Part shown: positions 10,001 through 17,399 of the stretch, piece by piece
How positions within the stretch are numbered: position 1 is the first letter of the stretch
How the letters are laid out: every line of letters begins with the position of its first letter
Assembly (NCBI RefSeq): GCF_000259235.1
Contig: NC_017733.1
Coordinates: forward strand, 930,001-994,000
Length of the DNA stretch: 64,000 nucleotides
Direction of reading: 5' to 3'
DNA from: Helicobacter pylori_CU
GTDB lineage: Bacteria; Campylobacterota; Campylobacteria; Campylobacterales; Helicobacteraceae
Made by a program: the position numbers and the translations under genes
Notes under the pieces: generated by a model
Told to the model about the DNA's origin: nothing
The model's input: the letters and a program-made list of their open reading frames with translations, nothing else
Database searches by the model: none

Positions 10001-11698
10001 GGTTTGAATGTCATGGGGAATTTTAATAGCTATGGCGATTTGGTGTTTAATATCAGTCATTCAGCTAGCCATGCTATTATCAACGCTCAAGGCAATGCGA
10101 CAATCATGGCTAATGACAATAACCCCTTAATCCAATTCAACACTTCTTCAAAAGAAGTAGGCACTTACACGCTGATTGATAGCGCTAAAGCCATTTATTA
10201 CGGGTATAACAACCAAATCACAGGAGGCAGCAGCCTAGATAATTACCTTAAGCTTTATGCACTCATTGATATTAATGGCAAGCACATGGTGATGACTGAC
10301 AACGGCTTAACTTATAACGGGCAAGCCGTGAGTGTTAAAGATGGCGGTTTAGTTGTAGGCTTTAAGGACTCTCAAAATCAATACATTTACACTTCCATTC
10401 TTTATAATAAAGTGAAAATCGCTGTTTCTAATGATCCTATCAATAACCTACAAGCCCCCACTTTAAAACAATATATCGCTCAAATTCAGGGCGTTCAAAG
10501 TGTGGATAGCATTGATCAAGCTGGAGGCAATCAAGCGATTGATTGGCTCAATAAAATCTTTGAAACTAAGGGAAGCCCTTTATTCGCTCCCTATTATTTA
10601 GAAAACCATTCCACAAAAGATTTAACCACGATCGCTGGAGACATTGCTAACACTTTAGAAGTCATCGCTAACCCTGATTTTAAAAATGATGCCACTAATA
10701 TTTTACAGATCAACACCTACACGCAACAAATGAGCCGTTTAGCCAAACTCTCTGACACTTCAACTTTCGCTCGTTCTGATTTCTTGGAACGCTTAGAAGC
10801 CCTTAAAAACAAGCGATTCGCTGATGCGATCCCTAACGCTATGGATGTGATTTTAAAATATTCTCAAAGAAACAGAGTCAAAAATAATGTGTGGGCGACA
10901 GGAGTTGGAGGGGCTAGTTTTATTAATGGAGGCACTGGGACTTTATATGGTATCAATGTAGGGTATGATAGGTTCATTAAGGGCGTGATTGTGGGAGGTT
11001 ATGCCGCTTATGGGTATAGCGGGTTTCATGGAAATATCACTCAATCAGGCTCTAGCAATGTCAATATGGGCGTTTATAGCCGAGCGTTTATCAAAAGAAG
11101 CGAGCTAACCATGAGCTTGAATGAGACTTGGGGATACAATAAGACTTTCATCAACTCCTATGACCCCCTACTCTCAATCATCAATCAGTCTTACAGATAC
11201 GACACTTGGACGACTGACGCTAAAATCAATTATGGCTATGATTTCATGTTTAAAGATAAAAGCGTTATTTTTAAACCCCAAGTAGGCTTAGCCTATTATT
11301 ACATTGGTTTGTCTGGTTTAAGGGGTATTATGGATGATCCTATTTACAATCAATTCAGAGCCAATGCTGACCCTAATAAAAAATCCGTTCTAACGATCAA
11401 TTTTGCCCTAGAAAGTCGGCATTATTTCAATAAAAACTCTTATTATTTTGTGATTGCGGATGTGGGCAGAGATTTATTCATTAATTCTATGGGGGATAAA
11501 ATGGTGCGTTTTATTGGTAATAACACCCTAAGCTATAGAGATGGTGGCAGATACAACACTTTTGCTAGCATTATCACAGGCGGGGAGATAAGGTTATTCA
11601 AAACCTTTTATGTGAATGCGGGCATTGGGGCTAGGTTTGGACTTGATTATAAAGATATTAATATTACCGGAAATATTGGTATGCGCTATGCTTTTTAA
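4076..11698 (+). CDS. vlpC: Giant VacA-like autotransporter (VlpC, HP0922 type)
   Basis: A 2540-residue type V secreted surface protein, paralogous to the vacuolating toxin VacA. A long lysine-rich signal region of about 80 residues ends near LRANECRYW. At least three VacA2-type repeats follow, recognised by blocks such as GYITGTYDAANIYLT (about residue 162), GYITGTFNAANIYLT (about residue 826) and YINADFKAKSIYITG (about residue 1495). The C-terminal 270 residues form the beta-barrel, beginning near NNVWATGVGGASF (about residue 2270) and ending in the aromatic signature GMRYAF. The passenger contains a run of FNQGAYNF repeats (residues 261-345), a duplicated 129-residue coiled-coil block (residues 463-715) and a Pro/Thr-rich linker (about 711-746). 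The reading frame is intact throughout. VacA paralogs in this species contribute to colonisation; the exact function of this one is not shown by the sequence. Confidence 0.93.
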   Translation: MAFKKARLISKFISKGSFKLNKISKKIFKLNQILKCEKPLKCHKKALKPIKKLSNRNKSFLKASVLLIGALGGLSHLRANECRYWSWSSWSYQDNIESGPNSPTHNSYCLFSSTQGSGTYYLNTLTTYSAGGASFTQKFNGGTLNVGGNIRFGGTGINGGDVGYITGTYDAANIYLTSHLKTGNSYADGGGATLNFNATNNITINQASFDNSHAGTQKSYMNFKGSNIKVSGSSFTDDTNGGFSFSGNSNNSTISFNQTNFNQGTYNFSNSATLSFNNSNFNQGAYDFNDNASFNNDTFNQGAYNFNDSVSFNNNTFNQGAYNFNDSVSFNNNTFNQGAYHFNTSKVSFSGINTLNSSSPFASLKGSVSFNSNAIFNLNQTLNNNQTYDILTTNGAIQYGVYQSYLWDLINYKGDKAISHVGVGNNTYDVTFDINGQDETLQETFNNQSITTQFLGDDLQQQAQQTYQEDVAHSRNALNNVTSDNTIASNDTSYTQSKNTTVATDAQNLENTNQQIAQDEQALEKDLAQIKQLANSKTGFNEQAFTQAQKREQQDEQTLQNEENAFNTEQDSLNKAIQQAQAQQQKQEQQQAQQTYQEDVTNSQTALNNATSDNKIASNDTSYTQSKNTTVAKDAQGLESTNQQIAQDEQALQGDLDKLKQLANSTTGFSEQAFNQAQSTEQQDEQTLQNEEKTFNAEQEGLKQALANAKPASPTPTPTKHTAPNTPPNKVSPTPTPPTQNLPTTNVWNGVYNLQNQTYSQKGIYYIDPNLSGQSGQSGNTLSTYTANLFGRSFGVNIQNGTLIIGNNTESVNDNGLIWIGHGGFGYITGTFNAANIYLTNNFKTGEGVSNSDGGGANITFKASDNITMDGLNYNDAETVTKMIQTGASQHSYAAFDALNNISVTNSSFSDMTWGKFSFSAKNISFSNASFSGFTNPGGSSTISANASNSLSFINSRLNGGAIYNLQANSLIFNNTQAVFNVLYSRGTSNFNATTQLLGNTNFTLSSQSLLNFNGDTTLQNNANITLGNKSQAAFKNSLTLDNNSNLSLDNQSVLNASGTSAFNNQASLNIYNGSQATFNSLFFNGGTLSLNASSKLNASSASFSNNTTINLDDSVLSANNTSSLNANINFQGASQADFGGNTTIDTASFNFDSASSLSFNNLTANGALNFNGYTPSLTKALMSVSGQFVLGSNGDINLSDINIFDNITKSVTYNILNAQKGITGISGANGYEKILFYGMKIQNATYSDNNNIQTWSFINPLNSSQIIQESIKNGDLTIEVLNNPNSASNTIFNIAPELYNYQASKQNPTGYSYDYSDNQVGTYYLTSNIKGLFTPKGSQTPQTPGTYSPFNQPLNSLNIYNKGFSSENLKTLLGILSQNSAALKEMIESNQLDNITNINEVLQLLDKIKITQAQKQALLETINHLTNDINQTFSNGNLVIGATQDNVTNSTSSIWFGGNGYSSPCALDSATCSSFRNTYLGQLLGSTSPYLGYINADFKAKSIYITGTIGSGNAFESGGSADVTFQSANNLVLNKANIEAQATDNIFNLLGQEGIDKIFNQGNLANVLSQVAMEKIKQAGGLGNFIENALSPLSKELPASLQNETLGQLIGQNNLDDLLNNSGVMNEIQNIISKKLSIFGNFVTPSIIENYLAKQSLKSMLDDKGLLNFIGGYIDASELSSILSVVLKDITNPPTSLQKDIGVVANDLLNEFLGQDVVKKLESQGLVSNIINNVISQGGLSGVYNQGLGSVLPPSLQNALKENDLGALLSPRDLHDFWQKGYFNFLSNSYVFVNNSSFSNATGGSLNFVANKSIIFNGDNTIDFSKYQGTLIFASNDVSNINITTLNATNGLSLNAGLNNVSVQKGEICVNLANCPTTKNSSSTNSSVTPTNESLSVRANNFTFLGAIASNGAINLSQVTNNSVIGTLNLNENATLQANNLTITNAFNNASNSTANINGNFTLNQQATLSTNASGLNVMGNFNSYGDLVFNISHSASHAIINAQGNATIMANDNNPLIQFNTSSKEVGTYTLIDSAKAIYYGYNNQITGGSSLDNYLKLYALIDINGKHMVMTDNGLTYNGQAVSVKDGGLVVGFKDSQNQYIYTSILYNKVKIAVSNDPINNLQAPTLKQYIAQIQGVQSVDSIDQAGGNQAIDWLNKIFETKGSPLFAPYYLENHSTKDLTTIAGDIANTLEVIANPDFKNDATNILQINTYTQQMSRLAKLSDTSTFARSDFLERLEALKNKRFADAIPNAMDVILKYSQRNRVKNNVWATGVGGASFINGGTGTLYGINVGYDRFIKGVIVGGYAAYGYSGFHGNITQSGSSNVNMGVYSRAFIKRSELTMSLNETWGYNKTFINSYDPLLSIINQSYRYDTWTTDAKINYGYDFMFKDKSVIFKPQVGLAYYYIGLSGLRGIMDDPIYNQFRANADPNKKSVLTINFALESRHYFNKNSYYFVIADVGRDLFINSMGDKMVRFIGNNTLSYRDGGRYNTFASIITGGEIRLFKTFYVNAGIGARFGLDYKDINITGNIGMRYAF
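4856..5110 (+). repeat. Tandem 54-bp repeats inside the VacA-like gene
   Basis: Copies beginning TTCAATCAAGG occur at 4856, 4916, 4970, 5024 and 5078; the first spacing is 60 bases and the rest are exactly 54. Each unit encodes a version of FNQGAYNFNDSVSFNNNT. The copies at 4970, 5024 and 5078 are almost identical in DNA, so the number is likely to vary between strains without breaking the frame. Confidence 0.9.
5462..6200 (+). repeat. Two-copy 387-bp direct repeat encoding a coiled-coil block
   Basis: Copy one starts at 5462 and copy two at 5849, both with GCCCAACAAACCTATCAAGA. The offset of 387 bases is exactly 129 codons. Both copies encode YQEDV, SNDTSYTQSKNTTVA and QQIAQDEQAL. They are rich in Gln, Glu, Asn and Lys with heptad-like spacing. 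A Pro/Thr-rich linker follows at about 6205-6310. Confidence 0.9.
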
Positions 11699-11749
11699 TG
11701 GTATCATTAAACTTATTTTTAACAAGCCCAATTCATAGCAGGATCACCC

Positions 11750-12856
11750 ATGCAATTTCAAAAAATCTTATTTCCTTTATCTTTATCTTTATTATTTTTA
11801 TCTTTTTGTATCGCTGAAGAAAATGGGGCGTATGCGAGCGTGGGGTTTGAATATTCCATCAGTCATGCCGTTGAACACAATAACCCCTTTTTAAATCAAG
11901 AACGCATCCAAATCATTTCTAACGCTCAAAATAAAATCTACAAACTCAATCAAGTCAAAAATGAAATCACAAACATGCAAAACACCTTTAATTACATCAA
12001 CAACGCTTTGAAAAACGATGCTAAATTAACCCCCACTGAAATGCAAGCCGAACAATACTACCTCCAATCCACCCTTCAAAACATTGAAAAAATAGTCATG
12101 CTTAGTGGGGGCGTTGCATCTAACCCACAATTAGTCCAAGCGTTGGAAAAAATGCAAGAACCCATTACTAACCCTTTAGAATTTGAAGAAAACTTAAGAA
12201 ATTTAGAATTGCAATTTGCTCAATCTCAAAACCGCATGCTTTCTTCTTTATCTTCTCAAATCGCTCAAATTTCAAATTCCTTAAACGCGCTTGATCCAAC
12301 CTCTTATTCTAAAAACATTTCAAGCATGTATGGGGTAGGTTTGAATGTGGGCTATAAGCATTTCTTTACTAAGAAAAAAAATCAAGGGTTGCGCTATTAT
12401 TTATTCTATGACTATGGTTATAGTAATTTTGGTTTTGTGGGTAACGGCTTTGATGGTTTAGGCAAAATGAATAACCATCTCTATGGGCTTGGAATAGATT
12501 ATCTTTATAATTTCATTGATAATGCAAAAAAACATTCGAGCGTGGGTTTTTATGTGGGTTTTGCTTTAGCGGGGAGTTCGTGGGTAGGGAGTGGTTTAGG
12601 CATGTGGGTGAGCCAAAGGGGTTTTATCAACAATTACTTGACCAATTATCAAGCTAAAATGCACACGAGTTTTTTCCAGATCCCTTTGAATTTTGGGGTT
12701 CGTGTGAATGTCAATAGGCACAATGGCTTTGAAATGGGCTTAAAGATCCCTTTAGCGGTGAATTCTTTTTATGAAACGCATGGCAAAGGGTTAAACACTT
12801 CCCTCTTTTTCAAACGCCTTGTCATGTTTAATGTGAGTTATGTTTATAGTTTTTAG
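11750..12856 (+). CDS. hopK: Outer membrane protein HopK (Hop porin family)
   Basis: A 368-residue Hop-family outer membrane protein at the position of HP0923 (HopK), close paralog of HopJ (HP0477). The first 22 residues form a signal peptide ending SFCIAEENG, and the mature N-terminus keeps the Hop pattern ENGAYASVGFEYS. The central 150 residues are helical and Gln/Asn-rich. The C-terminal half has alternating beta strands (SMYGVGLNVGYKHFF onward) and ends in FNVSYVYSF, a typical outer membrane insertion signal with terminal Phe. It lies 51 bases after the VacA-like gene, ahead of a strong GC hairpin. Ligand or pore specificity is unknown. Confidence 0.93.
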   Translation: MQFQKILFPLSLSLLFLSFCIAEENGAYASVGFEYSISHAVEHNNPFLNQERIQIISNAQNKIYKLNQVKNEITNMQNTFNYINNALKNDAKLTPTEMQAEQYYLQSTLQNIEKIVMLSGGVASNPQLVQALEKMQEPITNPLEFEENLRNLELQFAQSQNRMLSSLSSQIAQISNSLNALDPTSYSKNISSMYGVGLNVGYKHFFTKKKNQGLRYYLFYDYGYSNFGFVGNGFDGLGKMNNHLYGLGIDYLYNFIDNAKKHSSVGFYVGFALAGSSWVGSGLGMWVSQRGFINNYLTNYQAKMHTSFFQIPLNFGVRVNVNRHNGFEMGLKIPLAVNSFYETHGKGLNTSLFFKRLVMFNVSYVYSF

Positions 12857-12880
12857 GGGGGTAGAGGACAAGCACCCCCC
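12856..12880. terminator. GC-rich hairpin between hopK and the tautomerase gene
   Basis: GGGGGGT at 12856-12862 pairs with ACCCCCC at 12874-12880 across an 11-base loop, directly after the hopK stop. The two flanking genes converge, so this probably ends transcription from one or both sides, although no long T-run follows. Confidence 0.55.
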
Positions 12881-12924
12881 TTACATGTTTTAGCGTATCG
12901 CAATCTTTGAATTTCAAAAACTCT

Positions 12925-13131
12925 TCAGTTTTTTTGCCTCAAATGATGAACACTCTCGCCCCCAAGACCATAATTATTAGAATCGACCTCATCTATAATA
13001 ACCACAATAGAAGCCTTATTTTTGTTTAACACCTTCACCATCAAATCTGAAACCCCTTCAATCAATTGTTGTTTTTGCTCGTTTGTTGGCCCTCCATTTT
13101 CTGGCACAAGTTTGATATTGATAAACGGCAT
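12925..13131 (-). CDS. dmpI: 4-oxalocrotonate tautomerase family protein
   Basis: This 68-residue protein is a small tautomerase of the 4-oxalocrotonate tautomerase superfamily, corresponding to HP0924 (DmpI). The catalytic Pro follows the initiator Met in MPFINIKLVP and would become the N-terminal base after Met removal. The length suits the hexameric 4-OT class. H. pylori lacks the meta-cleavage pathway in which the classical enzyme works, so the physiological substrate is not known. The gene stands alone, convergent with hopK and divergent from recR. Confidence 0.88.
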   Translation of the reverse strand: MPFINIKLVPENGGPTNEQKQQLIEGVSDLMVKVLNKNKASIVVIIDEVDSNNYGLGGESVHHLRQKN

Positions 13132-13274
13132 GTTATTCCTTAAAATTGAGATAGCGTATTATAACGCTTTTATTTAAACGCTTCATTAAGCGCTTTTTCA
13201 TATTGTATTAATTAAACCCCCTTTTAAAAACAATAAAAGCCCTTTTAGTGGCTTTCAAGTCAAGTTAAGTTTGA

Positions 13275-13280
13275 TATACT
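13275..13280 (+). promoter_or_regulatory. -10 box TATACT immediately before recR (probably leaderless)
   Basis: TATACT ends six bases before the recR ATG at 13287. Since transcription starts about six to eight bases after a -10, the mRNA would begin at or next to the A of the start codon. No ribosome binding site lies between the box and the ATG. Confidence 0.65.
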
Positions 13281-13286
13281 AACAGA

Positions 13287-13868
13287 ATGAATACTTATAA
13301 AAACAGCTTGAACCACTTTTTAAATTTAGTGGATTGTTTAGAAAAGATCCCCAATGTGGGTAAAAAGTCTGCCTTTAAAATGGCGTATCATTTGGGTTTG
13401 GAAAACCCCTATCTGGCGCTCAAAATCACGCACGCTTTAGAGAACGCCCTAGAAAACCTTAAAACATGTTCATCTTGTAACGCGCTCAGTGAGAGTGAGG
13501 TTTGTGAGATTTGCTCTGATGAGAGCCGACAAAATTCTCAGCTTTGCATGGTTTTACACCCAAGAGATGTGTTTATTTTAGAAGACTTAAAGGACTTTTT
13601 AGGGCGCTATTATGTGTTAAATTCTATAGAAGAAGTGGATTTTAACGCCCTAGAAAAACGCCTGATTGAAGAAAACATTAAAGAAATCATTTTTGCTTTC
13701 CCTCCCACTTTGGCTAATGATTCTTTAATGCTCTATATTGAAGACAAATTACAGCATTTCCACCTCACTTTCACTAAAATCGCTCAAGGCGTGCCTACTG
13801 GAGTGAATTTTGAAAACATTGACTCCGTTTCGCTCTCAAGGGCGTTTAATTCAAGGATCAAAGCATGA
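13287..13868 (+). CDS. recR: Recombination mediator RecR
   Basis: RecR acts with RecO in loading RecA during recombinational repair in the cytoplasm. The 193 residues show a helix-hairpin-helix (IPNVGKKSAFKMAYHL, about residues 22-37), a four-cysteine zinc finger (CSSCNALSESEVCEIC, about 57-72) and a Toprim-like domain containing HPRDVFILED. The Toprim acidic residue seen in the E. coli VEDPRD block is replaced here (VLHPRD), and the PTVEGEAT segment is degenerate (PTLANDS). The C-terminal QGVPTGVNFENIDSVSLSRA is well conserved. The gene heads a long plus-strand run and overlaps truD by four bases. recO lies elsewhere in this window at 38509. Confidence 0.95.
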   Translation: MNTYKNSLNHFLNLVDCLEKIPNVGKKSAFKMAYHLGLENPYLALKITHALENALENLKTCSSCNALSESEVCEICSDESRQNSQLCMVLHPRDVFILEDLKDFLGRYYVLNSIEEVDFNALEKRLIEENIKEIIFAFPPTLANDSLMLYIEDKLQHFHLTFTKIAQGVPTGVNFENIDSVSLSRAFNSRIKA

Positions 13869-15010
13869 ATTTAAATTTTATGCCCCTATTGCATGCTTAT
13901 AACCATGCGAGCATTGATTTTCATTTCAATTCTAGCGCTAGGGATTTTTGCGTGCATGAAGTGCCTTTGTATGAATTTAGCAACACAGGCGAACATGCCG
14001 TTATTCAAGTGAGAAAAAGCGGTTTAAGCACTTTAGAAATGCTTCAAGTTTTTTCTCAAATTTTAGGGGTAAAAATCGCCGAATTGGGTTATGCGGGCTT
14101 GAAAGATAAAAACGCGCTGACGACTCAATTCATCTCACTCCCTAAAAAATACGCCCCTTTATTAGAAAAAAATACGAGCAACTTTCAAGAAAAAAACCTT
14201 AAAATCCTGTCTTTGAATTACCATCACAATAAAATCAAATTAGGGCATTTGAAAGGGAATTGCTTTTTTATGCGTTTTAAAAAAATGACCCCTCTAAACG
14301 CTCAAAAAACAAAGCAGGTTTTAGAACAAATCGTGCAGTTTGGCATGCCTAATTATTTTGGCCCACAACGCTTTGGGAAGTTCAATGACAACCATAAAGA
14401 AGGGTTAAAAATCTTGCAAAATCAAACGAAATTCGCCCATCAAAAATTAAACGCTTTTTTAATTTCAAGCTATCAAAGTTATTTGTTTAATGCGCTTTTA
14501 AGCAAACGATTAGAAATCAGCAAAATCATTAGCGCTTTTAGCCTAAAAGAAAATTTAGAATTTTTTAAACAAAAAAATTTAAGCGTTAATTCAAACACTC
14601 TAAAAGCCCTTAAAAACCAAGCCCACCCCTTTAAAATCTTAGAAGGCGATGTGATGCGCCATTACCCTTATGGGAAGTTTTTTGACGCTTTAGAATTAGA
14701 AAAAGAGGGCGAAAGGTTTTTGAAAAAAGAAGCTGTGCCTACGGGGTTACTAGATGGCAAAAAAGCTCTTTATGCAAAAAATTTGAGTTTAGAAATTGAA
14801 AAAGAATTCCAGCATAACCTTTTAAGTAGCCATGCTAAAACGCTAGGCTCTAGGCGGTTTTTTTGGGTGTTTGTAGAAAATGTAATCTCTCAATATGTGA
14901 AAGAAAAAGCGCAATTTGAATTGGGATTTTACTTGCCTAAAGGGAGTTATGCGAGCGCGTTGCTCAAAGAAATCAAGCATGAGAAAGGAGAAAATAATGA
15001 CGAATTTTGA
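13865..15010 (+). CDS. truD: tRNA pseudouridine synthase TruD
   Basis: TruD converts uridine 13 of certain tRNAs to pseudouridine. The 381-residue protein has the family motif GYAGLKDKNALTTQ with the catalytic aspartate at residue 81, and the later motif MPNYFGPQRFG in the centre. Length and layout match HP0926. It starts at an ATG overlapping the end of recR in an ATGA junction and itself overlaps the start of htpX by 14 bases, so these genes are probably translated from one message. Confidence 0.95.
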   Translation: MNLNFMPLLHAYNHASIDFHFNSSARDFCVHEVPLYEFSNTGEHAVIQVRKSGLSTLEMLQVFSQILGVKIAELGYAGLKDKNALTTQFISLPKKYAPLLEKNTSNFQEKNLKILSLNYHHNKIKLGHLKGNCFFMRFKKMTPLNAQKTKQVLEQIVQFGMPNYFGPQRFGKFNDNHKEGLKILQNQTKFAHQKLNAFLISSYQSYLFNALLSKRLEISKIISAFSLKENLEFFKQKNLSVNSNTLKALKNQAHPFKILEGDVMRHYPYGKFFDALELEKEGERFLKKEAVPTGLLDGKKALYAKNLSLEIEKEFQHNLLSSHAKTLGSRRFFWVFVENVISQYVKEKAQFELGFYLPKGSYASALLKEIKHEKGENNDEF

Positions 15011-15929
15011 AAAGATTATCGCGCAAAACAGGATCAAAACGAACGCGGTTTTAACCACTTATTGCACGATTTTCGCTTTTATCGGGTTGTTGGTGGATGC
15101 TATTAGAATCAACGCTAATGATTTAGGCATAGCCCTTTTTAAACTCATCACTTTTCAAATTTTTCCTACGATCACCATTATCATGTTTTTAGCGGCTTTT
15201 GTCGTTATTGTTATTTGTATCCAAAATTTTAGCTCTATCATGTTGAGCGGTGATGAATACAAGCTTATTGACACAAGCAAGGTTTTAAGCTCTAAAGAAA
15301 ATCAAATCCATCGCCTTTTATTAGAGCTTTTAGAAGAGGCTAAGCTTCATTTTGAGCCTAAGCTTTATATCATTAACGCCCCTTACATGAACGCTTTTGC
15401 GAGCGGGTGGGATGAATCCAATTCTCTTATCGCTCTTACAAGCGCTTTAATAGAGAGGTTGGATAGAGATGAATTAAAAGCCGTGATCGCTCATGAGCTC
15501 AGCCACATACGGCACAACGACATCCGCTTGACCATGTGCGTGGGGATTTTAAGCAATATCATGCTATTAGTGGCTAATTTTAGCGTGTATTTTTTCATGG
15601 GGAATCGCAAGAATAGTGGGGCGAATTTAGCCCGAATGATTTTATGGGTTTTACAGATCATTTTGCCTTTTTTAACACTCCTTTTGCAAATGTATTTGAG
15701 CCGCACACGAGAATACATGGCCGATAGCGGGGCGGCGTTTTTAATGCATGACAATAAGCCCATGATTAGAGCCTTACAAAAAATTTCTAACGACTATGCA
15801 AACAACGATTACAAGGGTATAGATCAGAACTCCACCCGATCAGCGGCCTATCTTTTTAACGCTGAAATGTTTAGCACCCACCCTAGCATTAAAAATCGTA
15901 TCCAATCCTTAAGAAAGCGTGTGATCTAA
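14997..15929 (+). CDS. htpX: Membrane zinc metalloprotease HtpX
   Basis: HtpX is an M48-family inner membrane protease that degrades misfolded membrane proteins. The ATG at 14997 was chosen because it follows AAAGGAG at proper distance and begins MTNFEKIIAQNR; a longer frame from 14916 would lie within truD. The 310 residues have two N-terminal membrane segments, the zinc motif AHELSH at about residues 165-170, two further hydrophobic segments and the downstream glutamate region SRTREYMADSGAAFL. It corresponds to HP0927. Its stop codon directly abuts the folE ATG. Confidence 0.94.
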   Translation: MTNFEKIIAQNRIKTNAVLTTYCTIFAFIGLLVDAIRINANDLGIALFKLITFQIFPTITIIMFLAAFVVIVICIQNFSSIMLSGDEYKLIDTSKVLSSKENQIHRLLLELLEEAKLHFEPKLYIINAPYMNAFASGWDESNSLIALTSALIERLDRDELKAVIAHELSHIRHNDIRLTMCVGILSNIMLLVANFSVYFFMGNRKNSGANLARMILWVLQIILPFLTLLLQMYLSRTREYMADSGAAFLMHDNKPMIRALQKISNDYANNDYKGIDQNSTRSAAYLFNAEMFSTHPSIKNRIQSLRKRVI

Positions 15930-16472
15930 ATGGAAAATTTTTTCAACCAATTTTTTGAAAATATCGGCGAAGACAAGAATAGAGAAGGTCTAAAAAAGAC
16001 GCCTAAAAGGGTTCAAGAATTATGGAAATTCTTGTATAAAGGCTATAAAGAAGACCCTAGAGTGGCTTTAAAAAGCGCGTATTTTCAAGGCGTTTGCGAT
16101 GAAATGATAGTGGCTCAAAACATTGAATTTTACTCCACTTGCGAGCACCATTTGCTCCCTTTTTTGGGGAATATCAGTTTAGGATACATTCCTAAAGAAA
16201 AGATTGTAGGCATTAGCGCGATCGCCAAACTCATTGAAATTTATAGCAAACGCTTGCAGATCCAAGAAAGACTGACCACTCAAATTGCAGAAACTTTTGA
16301 TGAAATCATAGAGCCAAGAGGCGTGATCGTGGTTTGTGAAGCCAAACATTTGTGCATGAGCATGCAAGGGGTGCAAAAGCAAAATGCGATCATTAAAACA
16401 AGCGTGTTGAGAGGCCTCTTTAAAAAAGACCCTAAAACCAGAGCTGAATTTATGCAACTCTTAAAATCTTAG
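15930..16472 (+). CDS. folE: GTP cyclohydrolase I, zinc type
   Basis: FolE opens GTP to 7,8-dihydroneopterin triphosphate, the entry compound for folate and for queuosine/preQ0. The 180-residue protein has the zinc ligands in TCEHHLLPF (about residues 70-78) and AKHLCMSMQG (about residues 137-146), and the conserved core GISAIAKLIEIYSKRLQIQE. Length is normal for the single-domain enzyme. It starts right at the end of htpX. queD and queE lie a few kilobases downstream in the same run, suggesting that at least part of its product goes to 7-deazaguanine synthesis. Confidence 0.96.
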   Translation: MENFFNQFFENIGEDKNREGLKKTPKRVQELWKFLYKGYKEDPRVALKSAYFQGVCDEMIVAQNIEFYSTCEHHLLPFLGNISLGYIPKEKIVGISAIAKLIEIYSKRLQIQERLTTQIAETFDEIIEPRGVIVVCEAKHLCMSMQGVQKQNAIIKTSVLRGLFKKDPKTRAEFMQLLKS

Positions 16473-16474
16473 GT

Positions 16475-16480
16475 TATAAT
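16475..16480 (+). promoter_or_regulatory. -10 box TATAAT just before ispA (possibly leaderless)
   Basis: A consensus TATAAT ends seven bases before the ispA ATG at 16488, in the 15-base gap after folE. Transcription from it would start at about the first base of the start codon. No Shine-Dalgarno sequence precedes this ATG, which fits a leaderless secondary transcript. Confidence 0.5.
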
Positions 16481-16487
16481 TCTATGC

Positions 16488-17399
16488 ATGAGTAGCCCTA
16501 ATTTATCCTTTTACTATAATGAGTGCGAGCGTTTTGAAAGCTTTTTAAAAAACCATCATTTACACCTTGAAAGCTTCCACCCTTATTTGGAAAAAGCCTT
16601 TTTTGAAATGGTGCTTAATGGGGGTAAAAGGTTCCGCCCTAAGCTTTTTTTAGCCGTGCTTTGTGCTTTAGTGGGTAAAAAAGATTATTCTAACCAGCAA
16701 ACAGAATATTTTAAAATCGCTTTAAGCATTGAATGCTTGCACACTTATTCGCTCATCCATGACGATTTGCCTTGCATGGATAACGCCGCTTTAAGGAGAA
16801 ACCACCCCACTTTACACGCTAAATACGATGAAACCACAGCCGTTTTAATCGGCGATGCGCTCAACACTTATTCTTTTGAATTGCTCTCAAACTCTTTACT
16901 AGAAAGCCATATCATTGTGGAATTAGTCAAAATCTTAAGTGCTAATGGGGGGATTAAAGGCATGATCTTAGGGCAGGCCTTGGATTGCTATTTTGAGAAC
17001 ACGCCCTTAAATTTAGAGCAGCTCACTTTCTTACACGAGCATAAAACCGCTAAATTGATTAGCGCAAGCCTGATGATGGGGCTTGTTGCAAGCGGTATTA
17101 AAGATGAAAAGCTTTTTAAATGGCTTCAGGCTTTTGGGTTAAAAACGGGTCTTTGTTTTCAAGTGCTAGATGATATTATAGATGTTACGCAAGATGAAAA
17201 AGAAAGCGGTAAAACCACTCATTTAGACAGCGCTAAAAACAGCTTTGTGAATTTATTGGGGCTAGAGAAGGCGAATGATTACGCTCAAACTTTAAAAACA
17301 GAGGTTTTAAACGATTTAAACCTATTAAAACCCGCTTATCCTTTATTGCAAGAAAATTTAAACGCATTATTGAACACTCTATTTAAAGGCAAAACATGA
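16488..17399 (+). CDS. ispA: Polyprenyl (farnesyl) diphosphate synthase
   Basis: The enzyme condenses isopentenyl diphosphate with dimethylallyl or geranyl diphosphate to give farnesyl diphosphate for undecaprenyl and quinone side chains. The 303 residues contain the first aspartate-rich motif HDDLPCMDN (about residues 87-95) and the second DDIID (about residue 226), with the ALRRNHPTLH block following the first. It matches HP0929. No Shine-Dalgarno sequence is visible, and a -10 box sits immediately upstream. It overlaps surE by four bases (ATGA). Confidence 0.95.
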   Translation: MSSPNLSFYYNECERFESFLKNHHLHLESFHPYLEKAFFEMVLNGGKRFRPKLFLAVLCALVGKKDYSNQQTEYFKIALSIECLHTYSLIHDDLPCMDNAALRRNHPTLHAKYDETTAVLIGDALNTYSFELLSNSLLESHIIVELVKILSANGGIKGMILGQALDCYFENTPLNLEQLTFLHEHKTAKLISASLMMGLVASGIKDEKLFKWLQAFGLKTGLCFQVLDDIIDVTQDEKESGKTTHLDSAKNSFVNLLGLEKANDYAQTLKTEVLNDLNLLKPAYPLLQENLNALLNTLFKGKT

